A stretch of DNA of 64,000 nt from Hymenoscyphus infarciens (lineage: Eukaryota > Ascomycota > Leotiomycetes > Helotiales > Helotiaceae), in the NCBI GenBank assembly GCA_001414345.1, contig LLCB01000035.1, forward strand, positions 218,021 through 282,020, in the 5' to 3' direction. Below, one piece after another: positions 25,375 to 36,065 of this stretch (its first letter is position 1; every line of letters begins with the position of its first letter). The notes below the pieces were generated by a model. It was given only the letters and a program-made list of their open reading frames with translations, had not been told where the DNA came from and ran no database searches. A program made the position numbers and the translations under genes.

Positions 25375-26188
25375 CCTTGAAGGGTTTTGGTGGGGCCAGT
25401 GGACTCTCAATAGACTCTCAGACGAGGGTTAAAGCGTCTTGATTATCCGAATGTCACAGGGCCTCTAAAGATAATCGCTTTCATGCCTGAGGCTTAAGTT
25501 TTTCTTAAGAGCCAAGGATCTTTGAGAGTCACGGTCCTCGCTTGAGAGTTAAAATCGCTTGAGAGTTAGAATCGGTTAAGCCTCGGCAGGGGCCAGGTGC
25601 GCAGGGGCCAGGTGCGCAGGGGCCAGGTGCGCAGGGGCCAGGTGCGCCAGTGGGCAGGGAGAGGCCAGGGGTACATGCTTCTTTACTATAATAAGGGCAG
25701 TACACGTACGGAGTATACCTATACGGCCCCTACCTATGCGCGCAGGATAACTTTCGCTGAATCGGTCGAATACTTTCTTTATATTATAATAGCGTTGACG
25801 TTAATTGTTTACGAGCGATACCGAGTTATACGAGTACCCCTGTCTACTAGGCGTATATGCCTAGTATAGTGCTTCCGCCTAGAGTATAGTGCTTCCGCCT
25901 AGAGTATAGTGCTTCTGCCCGGAGTATAGTTCTTCCGGTTAGTATATACTTATACTAGCCTTAAAGAGCTTTGACTCTTAAGAGTTATTTAAGAAGTAAG
26001 AGCTTTTGATAATTAATTCTCTCTTAAGAATTAAGCTTGCTTGATAGTTAAGGATTTTAAGCCTTAAAATCCTTGATTATCGCCTAACAGTTAAGGCAAC
26101 TACTAACTCTTGGGCGACAATTAATTATGCTTAATTATTGTACGATAGTCTTTAGAGAGTCTACCTCCACCACCTAAACCCTGTAAGG
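25375..26188 (-). mobile_element. TIR-flanked non-autonomous element, copy B (inverted relative to copy A)
   Basis: Same family as 7323-8071, in opposite orientation. Terminal inverted repeats: the left end CCTTGAAGGGTTTTGGTGGG and the right end read in reverse complement CCTTACAGGGTTTAGGTGGT agree at 16 of 20 positions. It is GC-richer and less mutated than copy A. Internal tandem repeats are expanded: four perfect 15-bp units CAGGGGCCAGGTGCG (25587-25646) and about four ~20-bp units around GCCTAGAGTATAGTGCTTCC (25859-25940). The 25-bp palindrome is intact at 26050-26074. Non-coding. It separates the protease-like gene from the mucin-like gene and may carry or disturb regulatory sites of both. 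Confidence 0.78.
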
Positions 26189-26791
26189 AACGGGTTATTT
26201 CCATTTGCACGTGACTTGCTGGTCGGACAGTAACCAATCAAACTCGGTTTGAGCCCCTCTTCAGTTTTCAGCCAACTTGACCACTACCACATCTCTGTCA
26301 CCAGCCAAACGTCAAGCCTGCCCGATGCGATGGAAACTCCCGCAATGGACAGTAAAAGCAGCAGAGTCTTTGGCTTCTTACCTGCCTACATTTCTCGTTC
26401 TAACTATCTAGGGCAATATCAACCTAGGTGTTTTGGAATAATAAGGTAAAGTTTGATTATCCTAGAACGGGTGATATATCTACTGCCGCTTTTATTGTTT
26501 ACCAGGAGAGACTGTATGATGTTTCACACTTCATTGAGCACTGCCAGAGGTGGCTTTTCTTCGGATTTCTGGGCACCAATAGTTTGGTGTTTTGTTTTCT
26601 GTGAGTCTTGCTGGCAACCGGAACTGCCCCCCCTCCCCAAGGGGTCATTCAGCCCTAAATGTCCTGCCGTATCCAAGTCAACGGAGCCGTCTGATTTTCT
26701 CTCCGAAGATTTTTGCCTCCCCTTTCTCTTGAGTCCCCTCGTTTGCTTCGCGATTTGCTTGCGAAAACACGTTCGTTACAGCGATCTCAAA
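26189..26791. promoter_or_regulatory. Upstream region of the mucin-like gene
   Basis: About 600 bp between the transposon end and the signal-peptide ATG. An upstream open stretch in the same frame (from about 26453) is Cys- and Phe-rich and lacks a protein pattern. No specific regulatory motif identified. Confidence 0.4.
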
Positions 26792-29700
26792 ATGTTCTCG
26801 AGGTTGTTATTCTTTATTTGGGCTTTCTTCCCTGTCATAACACATGCAGATCTCGAACCAAGAGGTAGTTTTTCTGGCTGTAAAGTCAACTGGGGGTTTT
26901 CCGGCTAACTTTAGTTAGCTTTGAGTTTTTCCAGCACGACAAGCTCAAGTAGTATCAGCACGGCATCGAGCTTGAGCTATAGTCTCAGTAGCACTGATAT
27001 TTCAACAACAAACAGCAGTCTTACAAACAGCGCAAGTAGTGGTACCTCTGTTTCTGCGACAACCAAGAGTACTTCGGATACCAAGTCAGATTCGACAAGT
27101 TCCGCTTCAACCACCAGCATTTCGCAAGCCTCTTCAACAACAAAGACCCCGCCCACTTCTTCGTCTTCGTCAAATGGTGTAACTTCCAGTTCCGGTAGTC
27201 AAAATTCAACGTCAAACTCAGCACAGGGCCAGGCAAACACCTCCAACTCGACAGTCTCGTCAAAACCAGCATCCACTTCATCATCGGCGATCGGCAGCCA
27301 GAGCCACTCTAGCACGGCCAACTCAACAATAGCGTCCGCTTCCGAGTCTAACCCAGCCACAAAGGCGGGCCAGTCAAGTGCCAACTCTACAGTCTCAACG
27401 AATGTCAGCAGCCAGAGCCAGTCCACTAAAGCAAATTTTACAATTTCGTCAGCGACAAGTTCCCAAAACTCATCTTTAACAACGTCGGCTTCTGCAAATC
27501 AAACAACCCCTCAATGTGGCTTTGTAGTCCAAGATGTGGTTACTGAAGAGTACTGGCAAGTGTGGAGTTATTCCACAGGGATCCGGAATGTGAACCTTAC
27601 TTCAATGACTATTTATATGAACTATACTCCACCACATACAAGGAACAGCACCCACGAGACCAATGCGACGTTCACATGGAGTAGGGATATTGGCACGAAC
27701 CCCCTTAGCTTAATTTCAAACACGAATTCCCAACTCTCGCAGGCGGTCACTTCCATCAACGGCACTCATCCTATTGTAACTGCTGGCGTAACAATGTAAG
27801 TTTCCCTCAGTCCCAAAGAGCATAAGCTTGAAATTTTGACTGACCCTCTACAGACCATATAAACAAGCATTTTATGTATACACTACAGTGAAAGCTATTA
27901 TTGTTGATGCAGTACGAGAAAGTGGAACAGGCGGAAAATTCATCTGTGGATCATCGGATGGAGTCATGGGTGTTGTCAACACCAATGCACAGAACTACTT
28001 CGCACCCCCTCCTGCTTCTGACGCCACAGAAGCAACGGTTGCCCCCATTCGAACAACTTGAATCAAAACGCTTCCGACACCATTTATCTACACCCCCGAG
28101 TACGGTTTGCAAGGAGCCGAAACACCAGTTCATGGAGGTACGGATAAATTGAAAGAGGTTAACGGATATCCTCCACAGACTTTGATGGCTTACATGGAAC
28201 ATCAGAAGCTCTTTCCCTCGGTCGCTGGAATACAAGCCTTCAAGGCTGCTGGTCCCCCGGTGGCTTTTGCGAATACTACTGCACCAACGTCAACATACCA
28301 AGATCCTGCTGGAACAGATTTGGTGGAGTCTACTATCATTTATCCAAATCCTGTTCAAGTTGAGAAACCAACGCCGGCACCGAACACCAATCCCACTCCC
28401 AACCCAAACCCTCCAAACCCAAACCCTTCGAGCCCAAACCCTCCGAATCAAGATCCAAACAATCCAGGAGATCCGATCACTAAACCGTATCAACAGGGTA
28501 CGAACCCCGACCTTCAGCAAGAAACGAAACCAGATGTTCAACCGAAAACCAACCCCGATTCGCAGCCTGTGTCTAATCCAAACCAGCCCGGAACGAACGA
28601 AAATCACCCGTCTGGCGAAACAAACCCAAACTCCAAGCCACACGTGGATCCTGGAATTGGTGCAATCATCAGTTAGTACCCAATGTCTCTCAATAAAATG
28701 CTTTCTTTGTGATTATTTCGACAGCTGCGAAGTTTTCATTCTTGTAATTTCCATACTAAAGCTCCAGACTTTTACTCCTTTTACTCTTCAAACTTCCCAG
28801 AAGAAGTATACTAATTCTGAGATTCTGTAGATTCTATGATTGGTGGACCACCCCCAAATTCGCCCGTTCCCTCCCCCGAATCCGGTGCCCCTGCTGCACA
28901 ACCTGTAAATAATCCCCAGCCTGGTCAACCTCCTCAACCTGGTCAACCTGGTCGACCTGCAACCCCCCAGCCTCAGCCTGGAGTCAATCCTCCATCAAAC
29001 CCCCCACAGGCTAACCCGGGACCAGCAGTCGTTATTGTCATTCCGTCTCCAACAGTACGTAAATTAATTTTGTTTTATTTTTTTCTTCAATAGTCGACTA
29101 AAATCTACTATCATTTCTCTTTTTAGCCGAGTGAAGTTGACTTTTCGTGTGGGTTCTTGCACAAAAGTCTAGTGACTTTCAGGTATGGAGAATTGGTGAA
29201 AAGAGGAGTCCTGACGACGTCATTTCTTGGCTCGTCGGATAACTACTCAATTCACTACTGCAAACGAGCGAGGCATTGAGTTCAAAGATGAGATGTTTCG
29301 ACGAACTTTAAATATCAAAGTTCATCGGATAGTTCTTTGATTTCACTATTGTCTCGCTTAAGTGAAATATTGAGATTGAAGAAACGAAGTTTCGACAAAC
29401 ATTAATATTTTAGTACCCGTTGAATGTTTTCTCAATCTCATTATTCTCGTCACCTCATAGTGGACAACAAAAGCGGCCGTAAATAGCTCATTGTACCAAC
29501 TTTCTAAGTATTACCCTAAAAACTTTGGACAAGCGAAGTTCATTGTCCCAAGTATTTGGGTTAATTGTTTTATATTACCCTAGAAAGTTGGAACAATGAA
29601 ATAGTTAGGCAGGAACGACCGGAAGTATTTATTATCTTCTACGCGGGTCGCACAACTGAGGCAGAAAATCTTTTCAAAACCTACCATCTTACCTATCAAA

Positions 29701-31707
29701 AGAAATGTTGGGTTTCAGTGAAAGAAATCTCCATTATTACACCCAGCTTTGGTCCAGTATTTCCTCCTCAGAACTTCATGCTTTTGTTACGCTGTTTGCA
29801 GGGAAATATTCTTATTTTTAAAACACTTCTTTTTAAGCTATGGCCATTTCAGAAACGAGATACTGACTGTCTTTACTCTAGAATATCCCCGTTGCTGCAG
29901 CTCCACCCGGTTTGAGTGGCGAGACAACAATCATTGCAAATACACCTTATATAGTCGTCCCTGCTCCCACATCCTTTGCAGCGCCCCCTCAAGCTACTTC
30001 ACCAGCACCCAACATCATTCCCGGAGCCAGTGTTTCATTCATTAACAACTCACCGTTCATCGTTATTCCAGAATCTACCAATATTGCGGTTTCAAATGCC
30101 CCATCCGGGCTCAGTGGCGCCACTACGGTCATTAATAATATTCCCTATATTATCGTCCCTAGCGCCACGAGCCTCCCGATCCCGCAAGCCAATCCGACCT
30201 CAGGCGTAGGAAACACTATTTTGATTGACGGAAAACCAAATTTGGCTATATCGGGACCAACAAATTTACCTCTGGCGAACTTACCTCCGGGAGTTTCGGG
30301 GAGCTTGACAATAATTAATAATACGCCATTGTTGGCTGTGCCCTCGGCAACGAATATTCCAATCCCTCCCCCATCAAACGACGCAATAGGAAATACAGTT
30401 CTCATTAATGGTACTCCGGTACTTGCAATGTCTGGCCCTACAAACATACCACTCTCTATTGCTCCTTCGGGTCTTCAAGGGACAACCACCACGATAGGGG
30501 GAATACCTTACTGTAAGCAACCTTTTCCTTTGTTACCCTTTTTGAACTCCTACTCCTAGTGGCCGAGAGAGAACTTCATCCTTACTCATTGCTCTCAGCT
30601 CGTGAATCAATGAGAAAGATATGTGCTAATTTGATGCAGTGGTTGTGCCTAGCGCGACTACTTTGCCCCTTCTGAACTCCCCAAATGATTACCCAGGAGC
30701 AAGCACTACTTTGCTGAACGGAACTCCCTTCATAATTTTCCCCTCCTCAACTTCCAAGCCCCTTTCAATCGCCCCAACGGGTGTCAGCGGAGCCATAACT
30801 TCCATACTTAATGGGCAAGTAACGTTTCTATTTGCACAGTCACACAGTGTGCTGGAAACTGTCTGAAATAACCAGTGACAATTAAATCATTATTCGAGAA
30901 AGTCTAGGAGATTTAGAAACTCCATTTTTTTATTCTCCTAGATCTTCTCGCTTAAAGGTTATGATTATCTGAAAATACCTGTCTCAAGAGCAAGGACCAA
31001 ACTGCCAGTCGGGTGCTTCATCCTTGCCTCAGCTCTTGATTCAACGAAAAAAACATATACTAATTTGCTGCAGTACCCCATACCTTGTTATTCCAGGTCC
31101 AATCACGATTGCTCAACCACCTTCTGGAAATCAGAACATTCCCGGGGCCAAAACTACTTTGATAAATGGCACGCCTTACCTGATATTTCCCTCAGGCACC
31201 TCAATTCCACTCTCACTTGCACCGACCGGAATTTCTGGTGCCATAACTAGCACCATCAGTGGAATTCCTTACCTTCTCTTGTCTAACGGAGCCACGGTTC
31301 CAGCCCCTGGTTCAAAACCTACCAATCTACCAGGCTCCATGACCGTAGTGGATGGCACAACACGGCTCATCTTCGATAAAGCCACAACGGTCCCTGTAAA
31401 TCCAAGTTTCTCAATCTCAGGAAGAACCACAGTCTTTGACGGTACCACGATGGTCATTATAGACAGTGCTGAGACCATTCCAATCAGTAATTCAGCGAGC
31501 ACCACAGGGACAAGCGGTAAAACATTTTCTAGCGCAAGCACAACTTCAAGTTCAGTAGCGGCAAGTATTACAAGTTCGAATCCGAGAACAAGTTTAGCTG
31601 CTCCTCCTGCAGCGACAACAAAGAAGAAGGCTGCTGCTGCTACTCAAGGGGTGAGTCCTTGGTTGATGGGTGCAGCTGGTTTCTTACCTGCACTTTTACT
31701 TGTGTGA
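26792..31707 (+). CDS. Large secreted mucin-like repeat protein, probably GPI-anchored cell-wall protein
   Basis: Seven exons: 26792..26864, 26919..27795, 27854..28671, 28831..29054, 29882..30512, 30640..30814 and 31074..31707, together 3432 nt (1144 codons), all in phase. The product starts with a signal peptide (MFSRLLFFIWAFFPVITHA), then ~190 residues of Ser/Thr/Asn low complexity, a Cys-containing folded region beginning CGFVVQDVVTEEYWQVWSY, a Pro/Asn-rich linker, and about 13 repeats of ~31 residues with consensus GxSGxTTxINGTPYLVxPSxTxIP. It ends with a Ser/Ala stretch, KKK and a hydrophobic tail (WLMGAAGFLPALLLV), the pattern of a GPI signal. The role may be adhesion or wall structure (inferred). 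Oddities: an in-frame TGA at 28059-28061, a GC-AG intron (30815-31073) and an 827-nt intron (29055-29881) containing repeats. If the TGA is real the protein stops before the repeats. Confidence 0.8.
28059..28061 (+). other. In-frame TGA stop inside the mucin-like gene
   Basis: Exon 3 reads CGA ACA ACT TGA ATC AAA ACG in the frame set by the upstream splice, and the same frame stays open and coding-like afterwards (TPFIYTPEYGL...). It could be a nonsense mutation or lie in a 63-nt phase-0 intron 28038-28100 (GTTGCC to CCCGAG), which has no clear branch point. Confidence 0.75.
29055..29881 (+). other. Unusually long intron with foldback and repeat insertions
   Basis: The donor ACA|GTACGT and acceptor CTCTAG|AAT join PSPT to NIPV in phase 0 and continue the PSxTNIP repeat pattern. 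Inside, 29489-29598 is a hairpin: CATTGTACCAACTTTCT is mirrored by AGAAAGTTGGAACAATG (16 of 17). Between 29210 and 29460 there are about three diverged units of a TTGA...TCACTATTG...CGAAGTTTCGAC sequence. Other introns of this gene are 54-259 nt. Confidence 0.65.
30815..31073 (+). other. GC-AG intron in the mucin-like gene
   Basis: The exon ends AATGG, followed by GCAAGT, and the acceptor is TTTGCTGCAG. Only this splice gives the repeat motif ILNGTPYLVIPGP; the nearby GTAACG donor is out of phase. Confidence 0.78.
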
Positions 31708-33421
31708 GTTCACAAAGGACTTTATGGGGTGAGGGTGTCGGTGCTGGTACTTTTCATCAGTGTTATAGTTGAGAATAAGTCTTTGCAGTGCTAGAATTCG
31801 TTTATGTTTTAAGTTGGCAATGATGAAATGTTTAATGTTGGAGTAATGAGCATGGCATAAGGATAGACTGAACTTTGCATTTAATGGTATCGTTTTGTAT
31901 TAATACCGCGCATTTCCATAAAAGAAACGAGAAGATACCTAGATTATTTTACTGAAGGGTGAAAGATTATCTCGCTTGATCTTTTTCGAAGTTGTGTACT
32001 GCGAATATGCTATTTATGAGGGGCGTTGAAATTCCTAGAAAACAAACTTCAAAAAGGCGACTATATTTCGTTCCGATATTAAGAGGGGGGAGAATACATA
32101 CTCCCCTCCCCAACGCCAACAGGGTTTCCATCCTCCGTACCACAACCCGCAAGACAAGAAATTGACCAATTTCTCAAGAACTGGAAAATACTTGCTACAT
32201 AAATCTGATTACAAAGACTGAGTCCACAATTCTTTATATAAATGTAACGTTCAAGTCTTGGGGCTGATTCCAAATCGGGAAGGTAGTCATCCCACTACAT
32301 TGGCAACTTGCTGACGCAGCGACATGAAGCTATCGCCCGGACTAGGAAGGAAGAGAAAGCTTAATAAATTGAGATTAGATGAATGGATACTTCGATATGC
32401 AACAAAGATCGCTGCTTTTGGGGATGGAGTCGTGATGGTGTGGTTGTCTTGGGTGGATGGAATAGGAAGGTAGAAAAATTGGCGAATGAGAATCGTAGTT
32501 GGCAGGCAGTGATGACGTGTGAGGTGTGACGTTTCAGATGCATGATACGCTTCGTGAGTTGGGATGTTCTTTAGTTTGTTGAAAGTTCTGTGCTGCGGTC
32601 TTATAGGACATGGGTAGTAAACCGAGTACGCAACTGCGCAAGTTGTAATCTGAGGCACAAGTCCACAAGTGGCCAATTATAATCATGGAAGATTTGCTTT
32701 CAAAAAGCTTATTAGCGGCTTACATATCATCTGGCGAGTTGGATCACAATTAGTTATTATAAAGGAAAATCAGTAAGATAAACACTTGCATCCAAGCTGC
32801 TATAGCTTCAGGATTAGCGGAATGGCGAGCATTTCTCCACATGATGTGGAAACCATTTCCTCGTAAACAAAGATACTCACTCGGGTAACTTCTTTTCTCA
32901 CTTTCTACACATCACGATATATGCAACGGAATCTGGATTTCTGAGATCTAGTCAATCATAAGACCCTTAAAACTCAACCTTAGTACCATAACAACCCCCC
33001 AAACGACAGTGAGACCCTACTTAACTTCGCCAGCTTCGGGACGACAAGTTTTATATCTACGAGAAGAAACTAGCTACTATCTGCTCCGTGGTTTCTACAG
33101 CGGTATATTTAGCTAACCCTAAAGTCTTGTTTCTACTATAATACTAACCTCCCTATTTAAAAAGTTAATATGCTTAAAATTTCAATCGTTTTCTTGAATC
33201 AATTGGACCAGGTGTCGGCACTCCCCGGGAGGCTCATGCGATGATGCGATCATGGAGCCTCATCGCGTCAACGCGTCGCATTCGAATAAAATAGGTCTTT
33301 CTTCTTCATGAAAGCTCCAATTATTCTGAGCACATTAAATTGTTTATTATTGAGTGTTTAGCATTAATATGTGAGGTGAGTTTAACTACGGATATTTCAG
33401 CGCTGATTATTTATTTGACAG
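31708..33421. other. Intergenic DNA, no gene seen
   Basis: The 3' flank of the mucin-like gene followed by AT-rich DNA. A minus-strand frame at 32287-32676 is long but has no family resemblance and lies in low-complexity DNA. Confidence 0.4.
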
Positions 33422-34699
33422 GTGATCATAGATGTCCCAAAGAAAGCCCCTCAGGTATTGGTGATTGTTGATAGCTCTTCCGATTCCGAGGGAGACAACG
33501 AAGCTATTCCGAACTTGCAGGCGAGTAAACCATCCGTTGATCGGACATTGGATGCCGGGAGGAACCAAATGACCGACCACAGGGAAGAATCTCGCAACCC
33601 CCAGAAAACAAACAAGACGACACCAGACCCGGGTGAAGACGACCCTGAGCTGGATAGCGACCTAGGAGGGAAGAACTCATTCCAGCAGAGGATAGAAAAA
33701 AGACTCTGTGTGAGATTCTTGACAACGCAAAAAGCACCAGCCTATTTGCATGGTGCGGACATTGCGCCAAATCCCGGACTTTAAATCAAGGACTTTGGAA
33801 TGATCACCTTTCCAATTTCCAGTCGAGAGATCGAAATAATACGGGCGGCAAGTAGACATTTTAATTCAAAAGGCGAGAACGAGGAAACTAAACGTGTAAG
33901 AGAGTGCGCGGAAGATTGACTACCGAAATATCCAAGATATAAAATTCAGCCTGGTACACAATTTATCAATTCTAGTTCACACAATCGCTCCAGGTTCAGG
34001 CGTTGAAATATCGTCAAAGAGGCTGTTAGTTATATCACCCGATCTTATATTATATAAGGCGGGTAGTATGATGGAAACGGAGAAGTTGTTAGTTTATACT
34101 CACCTTCCGTAAAGAAACCGACCTTTAATGCCAAAATTGTGCTACCCAGTTTGATAAGCTTCTTTTAAGCTTACCGAATGAGGCATCCACTTTTAGATAT
34201 TTGGACGTTCTTTTGCCACTAGTATATAAGTGTGGTGAGATACTCCTCAAAGCTGTTAATAGTGAGACTAGGTTCTCGACAGCTGCAACAATCCGCATGC
34301 CTGTGGTGGCTGCAACCTTTGAAAACGTTCGCTTCTGGTCCGGGTAAGTTCTCTTTCTATCTTCATGCGAGAAACCTGGTATCCGTTTCAACTTATCATA
34401 CTGGTCATTGAGTATTTCCAATTTTTAACCTTTTCGACTGACACATTCCAAAAGCTCCTCGATATATCTGTTAGGGCGGTCCCATCATTTTGGGGCATCG
34501 TTTTGCGCCCAGGTACGGTATTTGGATTCTGGAGAGGCAAAATTTCACAGTGGAATACGACCACATGGTATATCTCCTTGCCGAGCGTGATGAAAACGAC
34601 ATCCTTTTATATTCTCAACTCAAGAGCCATGACAAGGCTGTGGTGGCCCAACTTCAAGAAGCAACTAGAGACACTAGGCTGAATGTTTGCCTTGAATAA
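33422..34699 (+). pseudogene. Decayed tandem paralogue (copy 1) of the 2OG-dioxygenase-like gene
   Basis: Aligns piecewise with the intact gene at 36066. The N-terminus reads DVPKKAPQVLVIVDSSSDSE against DGPKKPVQCWVLEDSSSESG; then come ITFPISSREIEIIRAAS against ITLPISPREVNLIKAAS, TFRYLDVLLP (about 34185) against TFGYLDVLLS, and LKSHDKAVVAQLQEA (about 34617) against LKEQDRVVVAQLLDV. Order and spacing agree, including donor-like GTAAGT sites where the intact gene has introns. Stops interrupt it at about 33782 and after NVCLE near 34698, and the C-terminal half is not recognisable. It is a pseudogene or a severely truncated gene. Confidence 0.75.
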
Positions 34700-36065
34700 T
34701 GTAATTTGGTAAGTCTCCCTTTACTCATTCATTTTCAGAGCATTATTCACATTGGTACCATTGGATTGGAGTTGTTCAAAACGCGGATGTGGCTACAAGA
34801 ATTGTTATGAGCTAAACAGTTGCCTAACGTCCTTCACCGGGGCTATTGCGAGATTGAAATCGTAACGAAAAGAAGGGACTACATATCGAGTCGACTTTTT
34901 AGCTCCCCGACACAACGAAGCAACGAGAGGCAAGAGTGGATTAGCAAATACTCTTGGTTATCTTCAAGACGATCTTTGAAATACGATAGTGGAATAGAAA
35001 CCGTAGTAAATCACCTTCAGCTATCTGCTGCGACTTAACCGCTGAAGATCTTAGGTATCTTCTCGGTTCTCGCCACAACACTATCACACGCCTAGAGATA
35101 ACCCCACTGTGCTAGCTCCTCTCTGAACGTGCGATGTATATCCAGCCCCCAGTTTAGCGTCATATTTCGGAATCCTCAGTTCCATCGCTTACAAACCCCC
35201 CTGGTCAGGGAACCCTTTCAAACATCCTCAGATTTAGTCATGCCGTCCGCTTTAGAACTCCGGCTACTCGTCAAGTCAAAAACAACCAACGTGTTTCAGT
35301 TTCTGCACAGTTGGACAATATCTCAGAGTCGACAGGCTACGGAGCCGAGATTCTGCTCTCTAACAGCAGAATCCCCAAGTATTCCTCCTGGTGAGATAAG
35401 TTCCAATATCTAACCCTCGAATCTCCCATTACTGGCCTCAAAGGAACTATTCTAAGACTTCCGACCCCGACGATAGCAATTAACAGCGCCAGAATACCAG
35501 AAGAATCATCTGAAAAGGGTAGCACGACTGGATGGATGAGAACAGCATGCAATGTCATTCGAATATCCATGAACTTTACCGCTGACTACTGGTCAGCGCA
35601 TGTGAGTACCGAGAGATTAAGGGGTTCGGGTTGCGAAACCGTCGGTTTATGATGTTCTTGAAAGTTGGGTTCTGCTCCGCAATGTAGGATATCTCCCATG
35701 TGTGTCATTTTATATTTAGGGTGTGGGGGATGAAGGCTATTTAGGTATATTGTTCTTTGCGCTGAATCTTCTTGGGGAATAGGAATTAGTATAATTAAAG
35801 CAGATATGAGTCCTCTAATAACCCTATATGAAGGCGATTAGACACTAAGGTCCTAAGATCGGAGTCGGCATTGAAGCCAAGCGGCCCGGATTCGCTTCTC
35901 CTCTCTTCCCCCGACTCACCAAATCACATCGTCGCGTCAACCTTCCCTCAATTTTACCACACACGACAATTGTGCCCTTGCTCGCAGCAAGAACGTCGAT
36001 CTACCTTGGTACGTAGCGTATTCCAATTTCTCGTGATTCAATACTGACTGTTGACATAGACAATC
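34700..36065. other. Intergenic DNA between family copies 1 and 2
   Basis: From about 35130 to 35600 one plus-strand frame with few stops gives coding-like sequence (for example ITGLKGTILRLPTPTIAINS, then MNFTADYWSAH), perhaps a remnant of copy 1 or of another gene; I could not align it. The end holds the CT/CA-rich promoter and leader of the intact copy. Confidence 0.4.

Noticed and set aside
27199..27426. Minus-strand frames rich in Glu/Val/Asp opposite the Ser/Thr-rich exon
   Set aside because: Artefact of the low-complexity Ser codons on the plus strand; no family pattern or start context.
28290..28643. Minus-strand Arg/Trp/Val-rich frame opposite the Pro/Asn-rich exon
   Set aside because: Composition mirrors CCA/AAC codons on the other strand; not a protein.
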